NCBI RefSeq assembly: GCF_000143535.2
Contig: NC_037311.1
Span: 1,736,001 to 1,800,000, forward strand
Direction: 5' to 3'
DNA: 64,000 nt
Origin: Botrytis cinerea B05.10
Taxonomy: Eukaryota; Ascomycota; Leotiomycetes; Helotiales; Sclerotiniaceae
Every line of letters starts with the position of its first letter. The stretch's first letter is position 1. Below, piece after piece: positions 46,961 to 59,300 of this stretch. The notes beneath the pieces were generated by a model. That model did no database searches. It saw only the letters and a program-made list of their open reading frames with translations, and was not told the DNA's origin. The position numbers and the translations under genes are program-made.

Positions 46961-49147
46961 TTACAAATATGTCCTTTCCCTTCGTTTTCCCGTATTGTCG
47001 ACTGGGCCATCCCAAAATTCCTTTCCAGGACCCACCGGCATTCCATCAAGTTCGATTCCGTCACTACCGGGTCTAAATATCTGAGTTCCACTGGAGCTCG
47101 CCCTTGCCAAATGAGGTCCATGAAATTGTTTCTCTTCATTGCATTTCAAGGTCCCATCGTTATTGAAGTCTTCTGGAGTGCACATCTCTGATAACAGACT
47201 TGTTCGTCTTCCCCGATATGAACCAGCTAGTGGCTCTAAAGGCGATTGAGAGCTTGATCTCGATTGGATAAACATTGCTCCTGCAGCGTGTTCTGTCCTG
47301 ATCATATTTGGGGAAACATAGCCACCTGTGTCTTTGAACGAATCGGGTGGAATCATGACGTGTTCTGGTTGGCGTGCATCAGCTAGAAAAGACGTGATAG
47401 CTGCCATAGTACCTGCCTCTTTAAAGAAAGGAGACATTGGTCTTAAAACTGGTAATGAAGGGGCCGCAGGTGTCTCAGGAGGCGTTGCGGGAATTATAAA
47501 AGATGTTAATGGAGTCATTGGAGTCATTGGAGTCATCGGGGTCAGTGATCTCATAGATGTTGCAGGTGTCATTGCACCACTCCTTGGAGTGTTGTAGTGC
47601 GGACTATCATCACCGCCGGCACTATGGATGTCTCCTCTTTCTTGAGCTCGACGTCTCCGTGCCCTTGCATCTGTGCTGAGTGTGGAACTTGTTGCATCAC
47701 TTTCTGACTCTGATTCGTCATTTCTAGATCCTCTTCTTGGCAAGGAACCTTGCAAGCTACCCCCAAATTGGCGCCGTATTGATTTCCATCTCTTTACTAC
47801 GAGCTCCCTCACAGGCTGCACGTATACCGGATGGGGCTCTGATCTCAGGACTGGCTGTAGACGATAATTGGTCCTATGTGGCAGAGTTGGCCGTACTCCT
47901 CGATATATTTTTGAAGTATTAATATTCGCATCATCAGCTAGTACTGTTGGCGTTATTTCTGGTTGATCTCCAATTTTGGAATGTCTAGGATTGTGTCTCT
48001 GATTGTCAGCTCCGGACACGTGCATTGCCGTCGACGTTTTTCCACATTTGATTGTATGCCCTTCTCTCAGTTTCTGGCCCATCGATGTTCCTGCTTTGCC
48101 ACCGAATACGGAATCGATATTTGAAGAATGATCGCTTCTGTAACTTCCAGCAGTGCAATCACTTACCGATTGCTCTGAGATATTCAATGCTCTTTGGGCT
48201 TTCTGTAATCTGCTTTGTCTTCTTGCAGGTTCTGACGTGATAGTCAAGGGCGTAGCATCGCCACTGCATGTGGGTGACGATGAAAAAGTCGACGATCCGT
48301 CATATCCTCCGCAATCCCATGGCTGGATCGGAGATGTACCTCGTGCTTGATGTCCAAAGCAGGGTGAATATCGAAATTGGGTATGCATACGCAAAGAACT
48401 TATCATCCTAGAATCCGGTAGTTTCGAGCCTCCTTTCCTATTGTACGATGCTAGAGTCGATGTAAGAGGCACAAGATACTCTGGTGCTAAAGTGAAACAA
48501 GCCCCGAGAAGTTGGACAGCAATAACTTTTGCAAGTTCTTGTATATCACTGGAATCTGCAAAATTTGTATCGTCCATAGTTGCGTAACGTTTCTTTAGTT
48601 GTGGTCTGGATGCGTCTGTAATATCTCTCATCCAAGCTCGCGTGCTGCGCTCTTCACGATTTTTTGGAGATAACGTCGAAGTACGACACATACGGGTACT
48701 TTTGAACTCAGGTGACCACCAGAAAGGTCTACCAGTACGACAAACATATTGCCATTCATGTATTTCTTTGTTGATGATGTCCCAAGAAACTTCCTCGGCC
48801 TCACTGTCGAGATCAGAATCAATTCCGCTATCCCAATTTTGCCCAAGAGTTGCAAGAGAGCTATTGCTCATAGCCGACAAAGTTCGACGCTGTGGTTTTG
48901 GTCGTTGTGGTCGTTGTGGTCGTTTTGAATCTGCCATATATAGTACCTCACTATTTTCGGAGCTATTGTCTTGAGGGCTCTCTTCCTCAAGAGGATCTGC
49001 GAAAGATACAGACTTTCTAAATTTTCTTGTGAGAGACGCTCGGCGGGCTCGTCGAAAGAAGTTAGAGGCAAAGGATGAGCTGGGGGGTGTGGCAGCCTTG
49101 CTGGAAAACTCGTGCCGGGAGTAAGGAGAATCATTCTGCCAGCTCAT
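46961..49147 (-). CDS. Unrecognised 728-residue protein
   Basis: I do not recognise a family. One uninterrupted exon. Residues 1-110 are Ser/Arg/Pro-rich and contain an Arg-Pro-Gln repeat (RPQRPQRPKPQRR). A block at about 120-270 looks conserved and folded, with HEWQYVCRTGRPFWWSPEFK, TRAWMRDITDASRPQLKKR and LAKVIAVQLLGACFTLAPEYL. The rest is low-complexity, Ser/Thr/Pro-rich and basic, with a short MTP repeat near 532-548 and a Gly-rich end. No signal peptide or membrane segment is seen, and the charge pattern suits a cytosolic or nuclear protein. The gene converges on SYS1 (about 295 bp between their 3' ends) and diverges from the second HET gene. The ATG at 49147 starts MSWQNDSPYSRHEF, the first start in the frame. 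Confidence 0.6.
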   Translation of the reverse strand: MSWQNDSPYSRHEFSSKAATPPSSSFASNFFRRARRASLTRKFRKSVSFADPLEEESPQDNSSENSEVLYMADSKRPQRPQRPKPQRRTLSAMSNSSLATLGQNWDSGIDSDLDSEAEEVSWDIINKEIHEWQYVCRTGRPFWWSPEFKSTRMCRTSTLSPKNREERSTRAWMRDITDASRPQLKKRYATMDDTNFADSSDIQELAKVIAVQLLGACFTLAPEYLVPLTSTLASYNRKGGSKLPDSRMISSLRMHTQFRYSPCFGHQARGTSPIQPWDCGGYDGSSTFSSSPTCSGDATPLTITSEPARRQSRLQKAQRALNISEQSVSDCTAGSYRSDHSSNIDSVFGGKAGTSMGQKLREGHTIKCGKTSTAMHVSGADNQRHNPRHSKIGDQPEITPTVLADDANINTSKIYRGVRPTLPHRTNYRLQPVLRSEPHPVYVQPVRELVVKRWKSIRRQFGGSLQGSLPRRGSRNDESESESDATSSTLSTDARARRRRAQERGDIHSAGGDDSPHYNTPRSGAMTPATSMRSLTPMTPMTPMTPLTSFIIPATPPETPAAPSLPVLRPMSPFFKEAGTMAAITSFLADARQPEHVMIPPDSFKDTGGYVSPNMIRTEHAAGAMFIQSRSSSQSPLEPLAGSYRGRRTSLLSEMCTPEDFNNDGTLKCNEEKQFHGPHLARASSSGTQIFRPGSDGIELDGMPVGPGKEFWDGPVDNTGKRRERTYL

Positions 49148-49708
49148 TTTGATGTTGTTATAAGAATATAAGAAGGGGCGTGAAAAGATAAGTGGTTATA
49201 GGTTATAATATTTCTAGGTATCGAATCCGAAGATACGGATCATGAATTTGAGAAACCGAGTCTCGGATAGGGAATCATACCGCTCGGCAACTCCGAGAAA
49301 CAACGCGTCAACATCATCATGAATTGGAAAGAGCTGTGGGGGTATGGTGGTGGCACCAATGTACCTTCCTTATCCCAGACTGTTGGGTTTGTATTTCGAG
49401 CTGGTATGGCCAGATTATAGTCCCAGTTACACGACACCAGTTCATAGTTGCCACTATCATAAGTCTGGCACTATAAACCTAGATATCTCATAAGTTTTCA
49501 CATGCGACTGACAAAACTTACTCCTTCATATCAAAGCATTTATTCACATGAAGTTCACCGCGATATCACGTGTAAAATTTACCCCACTTACCCTGCCACA
49601 CTTGTCAGTCTTCCATTCTTGTTTCCATATGATCAATCTGGTTTGCACATGCAATACATCACAACCGAAGAAGCTCAAAGTGACACTATTCGGAACCGAC
49701 CTTCTACC
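49148..49708. promoter_or_regulatory. Shared upstream region of the 46961 gene and the second HET gene
   Basis: Divergent starts about 560 bp apart. In the second half the plus-strand frame is open back to an earlier ATG at 49502, so the HET protein could begin there. Confidence 0.4.
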
Positions 49709-51632
49709 ATGGGTATTTGTGACTTGTGTCTTGCCATTCCCGCAGAGCCGTTTTTCAATAAAAGTATTGAGGAATTTTCACATGTTCATCATCTTTCAGT
49801 GAAAGGTCTCGAGATATCCGCATCAAATTGTCACATATGTGCTCTTTTCTATAGTGCTATTGCCTCCGCTCCATATCGTAACGAAGGCCAGAAGACTTAT
49901 TTGAAGATCGACCGGAAGCAAAAGGTTTTTACCCCCCTTCGAAATCTCATTTCCTACCAAGTGGGAAGGGATGGGCAGTCTTACCTGTTCGATGTAGAAA
50001 CTACGGGTATGAGGAATCCTTTTTGATATTAATCGATCTCGTTCTCTATTGAGAGTTCCTCGCACATCAATCTCACATCTTTTAGAAGACTTGAACTCCA
50101 GCCTTTTATTCCCCAAAAACCAGAACATTACCTCTATCATATCCTCATGGATTAAAAACTGTATCAATGAGCATGTAAACTGTAATATACATTATGATAC
50201 AGGGTTTCGGCCTCGTCGGCTCATTGATGTTGGAAGGTATGGCACACCACCTCGACTAGTGGAGACGCAGCAAAACAATGATCGTTACACAAAGTACCTT
50301 GCGTTGACACATTGTTGGGGAAAGGAAATGCCAGAGGCTGCAACGACAAAAACCAGAACACTCGAGCAGCGTTTGCTCTCCATCCCTCTCAAGACGCTAC
50401 CCCGAACATTTCGCGATGCGATCATTATTACTAGACGTCTCGGACTACAATATCTATGGATTGATTCTTTGTGCATTATTCAAAACTCTTTGCAGGATTG
50501 GCAACAAGAATCAGCTAAGATGGGGAAAATCTATTCCCACGCATACTGCACGATTGCAGCAGCGGCAGCAAGCAATTGTGAAGGGGGCCTCTTTGCACTA
50601 CATAGCGAGCTACCATTGCTTCCTCTATCTCCTAAACAACCTGGGATTCTTTTCAAGAGTCCTTTTCCTGGATGGGATAATCTGTATAACAAGAGCACGC
50701 TGATTCAAAGAAGCTGGACCCTACAGGAGCGTGAACTTTCACCTAGAATTTTACACTTCACTAAACACACCTTGCTCTTTGAGTGCCGAGAGGCTCGTAT
50801 ATCCGATCACACTCATGGATCGAATAGCAACAAATGGGCTTTGAAATCCAGTTTATCACGATATATCTTGAACTCAAGTATAAGGTGTCTCGACAAGATC
50901 CACGAGAGTGGCGGCACCACACCGCACCACGATATGGTAACTGAAAAGTATTATGAACTGTGGCGAAAGATGGTGCAGGATTACAACAACCGTAAACTCA
51001 CGCATCGTTCCGACAAGTTCCCTGCACTTTCTGGTCTCGCTCTTGAATTTGCATACCTTTTGGATGATGAATATGTAGCTGGATTGTGGAAAAAGGATCT
51101 TATCAGAGGCTTATGTTGGAAATGGTTGTCAAATCGTGCGAGGTTGCAAAGTACGCATAATTATGGACCGTCATGGTCTTGGGCCAAGATGAACGTCCCG
51201 ATAACATATGGTCTTCTAAGAGAAGACCGGGTCTTCGAATCAAGGCCCAACAAAGGAAAATTTGTTCATATACCAGTAGACTCACGAATTACCGATCCGG
51301 AAATTTTGCATATTAGTATTGTTCCCGAGGGGGAAGACCCTCGTGGCACTCTTGTCTCAGGGCGAATATATCTTCGCGGACAAATTGTTCAATTGCAGCG
51401 ATCTAAAACTGGTGATTATTCTATGGATCTGGAATCATTACCAATTATATTTGACCATTTACCCCAACCACCAGTAGACCTTTACCTATTGAGCTTAGGG
51501 CGGACAAATGTAGGGCTGGTCCTGCAGGTATTTGAAGAGAGTAGTAAGGAATACAGTCGAGTAGGGGTAATTGCTCCTACGGAATGGGAATGGTTCAAAG
51601 ATATTCAATTCGAAAATATAACACTTGTCTGA
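49709..51632 (+). CDS. HET-domain protein (second copy)
   Basis: HET-family protein, on the plus strand, about 6 kb from the first. I take exons 49709-50006 and 50086-51632, giving 614 residues. The intron starts GTATGAGG and ends CTTTTAG. A nearer acceptor (GAGAG, ending about 50053) is also in frame and would add 11 residues, so the join is uncertain by that amount. The N terminus MGICDLCLAIPAEPFF and CHICALFYSAI are typical of the family. The HET domain is at about 168-310: YLALTHCWGK, LPRTFRDAIIITRRLGLQYLWID, SLCIIQNSLQDWQQESAKMGKIYSHAYCTIAAA, followed by RSWTLQERELSPRILHF. No NACHT or ankyrin part is attached. An earlier in-frame ATG at 49502 would add 69 residues, but those look like leader. 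Confidence 0.9.
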
Positions 51633-52566
51633 ATCTTCGAAGGCATACGGTCCTTGACCAATGGTTCTTCTGTGAGGATTCAAAGACCATGAGCCCAGAT
51701 ATCGATTGGATAGTTCCACCTCACAGGAAGACCTGGAGAGTAAGGAGAGTCAGAGGATAAATCTTTGAAAGTGCAGTAAACAACGACATGAGTGGAGCTC
51801 TTGGTGTTATCAAGATACGGAAATTTTCGGTTTCAATCCTAAGAGCAGAGCAAAACACGAATAGGGAGGCATGCCAAAACCATGGTGCAATCACAATCTC
51901 TCGAAAGCAAAAGAGCAATTTGAAAAAGCATCGTCTGGAAATCTATTATTCAGATAAAAAGTCTTCGTCGCGGCCCCATTGCCAGATGAGATCATCAGAT
52001 GAAGTCGTACAAGCCCGTGGTTAAACTCTGGATTCGGCACCAGTCCTTGGTTCATATCACAAGTGACAAGTTATCGAAATCTGAGCTATTGCTCATTCGC
52101 TGACCCCATATACACTATCAATTTTGCTCTCACATTCAAAACCTACATCACCTGGCACGACCAATATCGATACATAGGAGGAAGTAGGCACTCTTGCTAT
52201 GGTATGGGTCTTCTGAAGGACTATACGGTATGAAAACAATGAAATGTAGTGATGTGATGTGATGATTCGACATGGGCTAGTAATTAGGCGATGGAAGGAC
52301 GCATCAGAGGTTAGATATAGAATACAAAGGAAGGACGAGGAGATGAGAAGATGGTTAAATCCGACTTGAATCGTTCTCCTGTTGTTATGCACTTGAAATG
52401 TATTGTGATGATTATTAGATTGAATCTAGGTTGAATGAGTCGTATGCAATATTAACATCCGCCATCAGTTATTTTCTTCAGGATGGGACAGATAAATCTG
52501 TGTGACATGATGTGATGTTTCCCTGTATACTGCAAGACAAACTTCCCTCGCCCAGGCTTTGAAATC

Positions 52567-52603
52567 ACATATCCATATGCATATACATATACATATACAT
52601 ATA
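52567..52603. repeat. CATA-type tract
   Basis: Tandem CATATA units on the plus strand. Confidence 0.8.
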
Positions 52604-53845
52604 CCACGTTGAATACACCAGCACTCTGCACACAGGATACTAGACCGCGCGCACACACACACACACATATATATATGAATATAAACCACCTACCTATCTA
52701 TGGACAGCCTACAAATCTGTTCTCATCCTCTCCTTTCCCCCTCTCGGGAATCGAGATCCCATCAAAATCTCATCCACCCCCGACCGACAAATCTCATTGA
52801 TGTCCTACAACCAACCTTCTTCTACTTTCCCATATCTATCTCCCATTCTCGATTCCCCGTTTTTTTTTTCTTTCTCCAAAATATGCTCATTCCCTCTTAC
52901 CTTTCGATTCCCATCCTATCCTTTCCCCTCTATCCAGATTTCCGATCCCAGCTTCCCCAAACCCGCTTACTCACTCACTCACCACCGCGCAGCACCTCCA
53001 TCCCATTCGCCCACTCGCTCAGCCCCCTCAACCTACGAATCACAATTTCGTTTCCTTTCCTTTCCTTTCCTTCTCCTCATCTCTCCAATCGTGTGCCCCT
53101 TCCCCTCCCCCCCAAATCCCAAAAATGAAATCCAAATCCCAAAATCCAAAGATGACGCGTCCCTACCAGGATGATGCGCGTCGAGCGAATCGTACCCCCC
53201 CGGAACCCTCTGCTCTTTTCCTTTCCGCTTCGCTTTCTTCTTTTCGTTCTGTTCATTTGCTTTATTTTTTATTATTCATTTTTCGCTCTGCACAATGCAG
53301 TAATGCAGTAATGCAATAATGCGCTATGCGCGTATAGAATGGTTTGGTTTGGTATGGTATGGTTGGTATGGTATGGTATAATGGGGCGCTACTCGGAGGG
53401 TTGATGCTAGATGGGTTATGGGGGCTTGCTGGGAAGGACTGAACGTGAGAGAATTTGATGGTGGACGTGGATGTAAATGTGAATGTAAATGTGGACGGGA
53501 GCGGAAAACAGGTGGGTTTTTTTTGTGTGTGGTAATGAGGTTTTGAGTTGTTAGTTATTATAAGCTTGTTGAGACGTTGGTTTGGGGTTGGGGAGTTTGG
53601 GACAGGGGGGGAGGGGATTTCGTTTGTTAGAGGTTGGGAAGGGAAGGGAAGGGAGGGGGAATGAGTGTGTGTGATGGGAGATGGAGAGATGGATGAGTTT
53701 TGGAGAGATGATTACGCGGTAGAGAGAATAAGAATAATAATAAGTTATCTGACTTTGTATGTAATGTAGGTATGATATATAGATAGATGTAGTTATAGCA
53801 ATGGATCCCAAACCTCAACTTCTTCGAGTTTGATTCTATTCTCTA

Positions 53846-53930
53846 TACATACATACATACATACATACATACATACATACATACATACATACATACATAC
53901 ATACATACATACATACATACATACATACAT
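53846..53930. repeat. Long ACAT tetranucleotide array
   Basis: About 21 uninterrupted copies of a CATA unit over 85 bp, the longest perfect microsatellite in the window. Frames through it give only His/Thr/Tyr/Ile repeats. Confidence 0.92.
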
Positions 53931-55467
53931 GTATACCTACCGAGTATATACGAGTACATCCACGAAACAAATTCTCTCGTCTCAAGTACGAGCGCAGGCT
54001 CCCAGGAATCATGTTGATGCAGACATCACATCTCTTCATGATGGCAGACGAAAAGACGCCGGTGGTGAGAAAGTGGAAAGGATGGACAACGCAGGACAGA
54101 CGAGAATGCCAAGACGACAGGGAGGAGGGAAGATTTTTAGGTTTAACTTTAAGGTTATTTTTTTTGGTCATGATGCAATGGTATGTCATGTCTTGTCATG
54201 CCATGTCGTGTCTTGTCTCTGGAGCGCAACGTGGGAGAATGAGAGGTGAATGTGCTTGATTGCGAGATGGGGTTTTATTGGCGGTGATGGGGGGTTTGTG
54301 TCATGGGGAGTTAGTTGAATGTATTGTGTCTGTATATTGACGTTCACGGTGCCCATTAGTCTTGTTTGGAGAGCGGCGAAGAAGAAAAAGAAGAAAATCA
54401 TTATATCTGTCTGTTTGATCAACGGATGTATGTATGTATGTATGCATGCAATTCGTCTCCGAGGAAAGGATCAGAGATCTTGTCAAGAACATGTATGGCC
54501 AGATGAATTTGTTGAAGGAATCACGAATCACCAATACAATAAGCAGACACGCATTCTATCTCTCGTCGATTTAACCTTCATTCCGCACACAGTAGTGGTG
54601 CGAGATAAGAATCACCAAGATGTCAGACTGCAACTTTCCCTCACATCTCCACAACCCATCCCCACGAGCGGACAAATCCGTAAGCCGCCAACCATATTCC
54701 ATCTCTCGTAACTCTCCTCGTGCGGTTTCTCAAACAAGGTCCAAAGTGTCACGCTGACGCCAAGAATCGCACTGGGAGCTTATACATCTGCCCCCATGTA
54801 CAGGAGGCAGAGACTTGCGACTAGGAAGTGCGATTCGTGCGCTCGGTACGATGGGTGTCGTGTCTAGTCTGTCAGATGCAGATATGTCGCTGACAATTCT
54901 CCACCGCGACCTAATTCTTGGGATTTGCGAGGACGCGAGTAAATCATCGAATAGCCGAATCGGATTTAGGGAATGGGGATTGGGGTCTTGGATGCTTGCT
55001 TATGGCCTCCCGTGGGATCATGAGTGGAGAGTCTCGGATTGCTTATTGAGCATTCAATGTCCGACGGTGTGTTTGCATTGCAATTTGGAGATGGGGTTGC
55101 GTGCCGTCTTGGGCGTGTTGAGAGCATGAGACCGAGGAGATGATGTTTCTGAGGGTTTTGCTGTGAAGTTGGGATTGTGGTTAGCAGTGATGAATCACGA
55201 TAAATGAGAGTAGTGAGACGATCCAGCAACTCCAGCATATCAAGCCATTCGACCAGTATCCCAATCCAATATATGAATCACGGCTAACATAGTAAACCCA
55301 TCTGCCACGCTGCCCCAGCAACTCCTCAATTGCGCATCCAATGCGTATATATTGGCGGCTGAACACCACCACCTATCATTACTCCAACGAGAAGCCCCAA
55401 AGTCACCTCATTTCACCCAACACAACACTGATCTGTGTAACCTTGGCACTCACATCATCACCCAGCA

Positions 55468-55505
55468 AACAAGTAACAAGTAACAAGTAACAAGTAACAA
55501 GTAAC
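55468..55505. repeat. AACAAGT heptamer array
   Basis: About five tandem copies of AACAAGT. Confidence 0.88.
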
Positions 55506-55979
55506 GACTAACAGCTAACAACCAACGGATCTGTACATCCATCCAAAGCTAGATAAGCTCACCATCTCACTCCCAGCCTTACCTTAACCCCGTCTCCTCA
55601 TGCTGTTCCATTCCTCTCACCGGAACTGTTTCTCCCATTTCGTATACATTTCGTATACACGAATGCGAATACCCGAGCGTGTTACGGGAACACACACACA
55701 TCCATCCATCCTCACATCGATACATCGCGTGCATAACAATAAGAATTTAAGAGTAAGCTTAAGGTTCACGGCTATCGCGACATCTTTCCTATTCTAGTTT
55801 CCATGACGACCTGCACCACCTCCGTCCCTCGTAGCAATCCATCGTCAATGATCAATGCGATGCGACACCCTCGCTCGTGCTGCCGGAGAGTCGGGCATGG
55901 GGTTCGGGCTGATTATACGCATTGGATGATTTGTCCACCTGAATGCCTACCTACCTAGTCTTCATCCTGTACACTGTCC

Positions 55980-56033
55980 ATCCTGTATCCTGTATCCTGT
56001 ATCCTGTATCCTGTATCCTGTATCCTATCCTGT
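55980..56033. repeat. TCCTGTA heptamer array
   Basis: About seven tandem copies of TCCTGTA, the last degenerate. Confidence 0.88.
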
Positions 56034-56357
56034 GCCAGAATCCAACAGTTGCTACCTACCATCCCATCTCGGTATCCTCCTCTTCACTGTCTCACTCCTC
56101 AAATCTAGAGCACGCTCCCCTCTCCCCATTCTCGACTTTCGCGTTGCTTCAAACCTACCTACCTACCCATTTGCCTGCCTATCAACGAACCTACCCATCC
56201 ACGACAGATACCGGCTATTTTTCCGTGTGTTTAGGGGAGATCTCGATGCATAAAAAAAAAGAGAGTGCCCAAATTGGGTAGTGCGCGGCATCTTCGGAGA
56301 AAGTGTTTTACACCGTTATCGAATAACAATTTACCAAGTTCTTGGATTGATCACCAC

Positions 56358-56379
56358 AAAAAAAAAAAAAAAAAAAAAA
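56358..56379. repeat. Poly-A run (22 A)
   Basis: Uninterrupted 22 A on the plus strand. Nearby sequence does not show the end of a retroposed gene. Confidence 0.88.
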
Positions 56380-59300
56380 GCCGGTCAGTCATTCATCCAT
56401 CCATTCATACATACATATATCCATACCTACCTACATACCATACATGCTCCGTACATACATACATAACCCGTCCACCCCAAGCAAAAGAAAGAAATGCCAA
56501 AAGAAATTCAGGAAGGGGAAATAATAATAATAATAATAAAATTAACAAAAATAATAATATTACGAGGAACAATAAATAATCACATAATTTAAAGTTTATT
56601 AGAGTTTCCTAGCCCCTCGCCTTCATCCAAGTAAAATTAACCTTAAATCTTCTCATGTGCCACAGCGTGTCTTGGCAACTGCTTGGGTTTCTCATGTGAA
56701 ATTTGGAGAGAATTTTATATTCTGTTTGTGTGGATGCTCGGGGTGGTAAGGGGACTCGAGAGAAGATCAAATATCAAATATGCTTGGCCCATTCGTAAAG
56801 GGTTGATGTGATCAAAGAAAGTTTAGCATTGGCGGAGGCTGTGTAGGATGGGCGTTGTGGGCGTTGTGGGCGATGTTGTGATTTGTGATCATCGAATGGG
56901 AAGTTAGGTATGGGGAAGAGGTTTTGGTGTCATGCTATGAGGATATGATGGTATGCTGTACGAGAGGTGGTTCTTGGGCTCGCTTGGAATATGGTTTGGT
57001 GGAATGAGGAGATTCTAGATCTGGGACTGATTGCCACAATGAAAGTCGGGTTAGTTGGCGAGGAAAGTCTGTTTGCATGTGTGTATGTACGAAGGGTACG
57101 GATCGATGGATACGAATGGATGTACTGTAGATACGTATGTGCGCAAAAGTAAGTATCAATCCATCCGCCATTTACCCTCATCCAACAAGCAGCACGAGCA
57201 ATATCCATATCCATATCCGTATCCATGATACGAGTACATCCTCATCCTACCAAGTACCACCATCGCCCAAAAATGCCACCACTCCCCAAAGCAGCCTAGA
57301 GCCCATCTCGTGCTCCTCACAGTCAAAGGAAGATGCCGCTGCTTACCTCCACCACCATCCCACCCAGTCTCATTGGCTTCATGAATCATCATAGCCGACC
57401 CGGATCGACACCCTGAACACTTTATCTCCCTTTGCTAAAAAACATGCTTAAACTTTGACGGCTAAGCACACCCACTCACAATACGAAGAAGAGGGCGCCA
57501 AGCACAAACCAAGAAAAGTATGAAAACGCGTTTGACGGGGAGAGTGGAGAGGCTTGCGTGGAAGGTTTAGAATATGGATGGGGGTGTGGATGGGCCCCTT
57601 CAATTTTCTTTTATTGGATTGGCATTGTGATTGCGTGCTGGGTTTTCTTTGGGGGGCACGGGGGGGGGAGAGTCGAGAAAGAGATGGCAAGAGGGAGGGA
57701 AAAATGGGAAATATTGAAATTAGATGAGTGAGAGTGACATTCCAGAGAAAGCAAATTTCCCAAAAGAAACAGAAATGGAAATAGAGATGATTAATCAATG
57801 TCTAACCACTAATGAGTATTGATAAAGAGAACAAAAACGATTGTCATCTCATCTCATCGTATCGCCTCGCCTCGCATAATGAGTCGTATTCCATACTCCG
57901 ATTAGTAAGAAGATACTTAATAAGCATCATCATCATCATCATCTCCGTAGTGCCTACCTAGGTATACTAAGCTTAAAAATTACCTCACCTTGTCGCTCTT
58001 GAGCCTCAACCTAATACCAAGAAATAGTACGGTTACACAATCGAAAACCGGTAGATGTTCTCCCCCCTCCCTCTCCCTCTCCCATCTAGAACACATACCG
58101 ACAAATAGTATCTACTTGGAAAGAAACCAAGAAGACAGAACGAAGGATACCAACAAGTCAATACTTCAACACATCAACAGATCAATACATCAACCAGATA
58201 CAAGTTCAACCATCTATCAAATGACTAGCGACTGCAAACCTAAAATGCCAATGATTACGTCTCTTTATACTTTGAGTTAGCTCGTGCGTCAATCAACGTC
58301 CAGAATATATCCATCCATCCATATCTTTCCATTTCCGCACTCCAAACTCTATCTATTTCCAGTATAGAGTTTCGGCAGAGCGGGACTCACGATAACAATA
58401 CACACAGTTTGTTTCATCAGGAGTGCATTCATCCATGATTCATTCCATTTGGATGATCGTTACCTACCTATAACAGCATGATTAGCATTTATTGTAGATT
58501 GGGGATGGGGACTAGCGAGGATAAGGTTATCAGATGATATGTTTAACTCACTTCACGACTGCCTACACAGCCTGATGCCGGCACTGGTGCTGGTATTGAT
58601 TCGTGACGAAACAGGAGGGCGATGAATATCCCCGGACTTATGCCGTCGGCGATCTGAGCCTTATGCTTCGGATGAATAGATCCTAGTTTGAACTTTGTCG
58701 TGGGTTGAGTAATTTGAGTTGGCTTGGAGGATGGGGCATGCTGTATGCTGTGTATGAGGTTGATGAGGAGGACTTGAATGGAGGCTATCATATATCGGTA
58801 CGTGATGTCCTTTTCATTTCCTCTCGGAGTATTTACTTGATGGAGATGGACGGTTTCTTCGTTGAGATATACGGGTATGGTAGTGCGTGTGTATGCGTTT
58901 TCAGAACACAAGATTCTGGATATGCCATGATGCTGCGTGTGCCACTTGTGTGCGGTGGAGGAAAGCAAAAAGGATGTTGCATAGTACAGTAAAGTACAGT
59001 ATATCCGATGTTCATCCCGATGCCAAAATTTCGGGGTTCATCGAACAGAAAATAGATAGATAGGGATCTGAATCTGGATTTTTCAGAAAACTGCTATCTA
59101 TAGATCCACTGATATGACCGTAGAACGTTTCTTTGAATGATAGCTTGTACTCTGAAGATCCTACCTAGAAGATCGACGAGGACAGTATGATGTAAGATAT
59201 ACATGGTACTCAAAATATCCATCTATCTATCTATTCACCAAATCCACCCCCTCTCATTTCCTACCTGCTTGCCTGGCTGCCTACCAGCTTATTACATACA

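Noticed and set aside
52700..53174. Pyrimidine-rich frames of 125-142 codons
   Set aside because: They encode Phe/Ser/Pro/Leu low-complexity text from CTTTCC-type tracts and look like leader or repeat sequence.
54815..55129. 104-codon plus-strand frame
   Set aside because: Balanced composition but no start context, no domain and no splice partner found.
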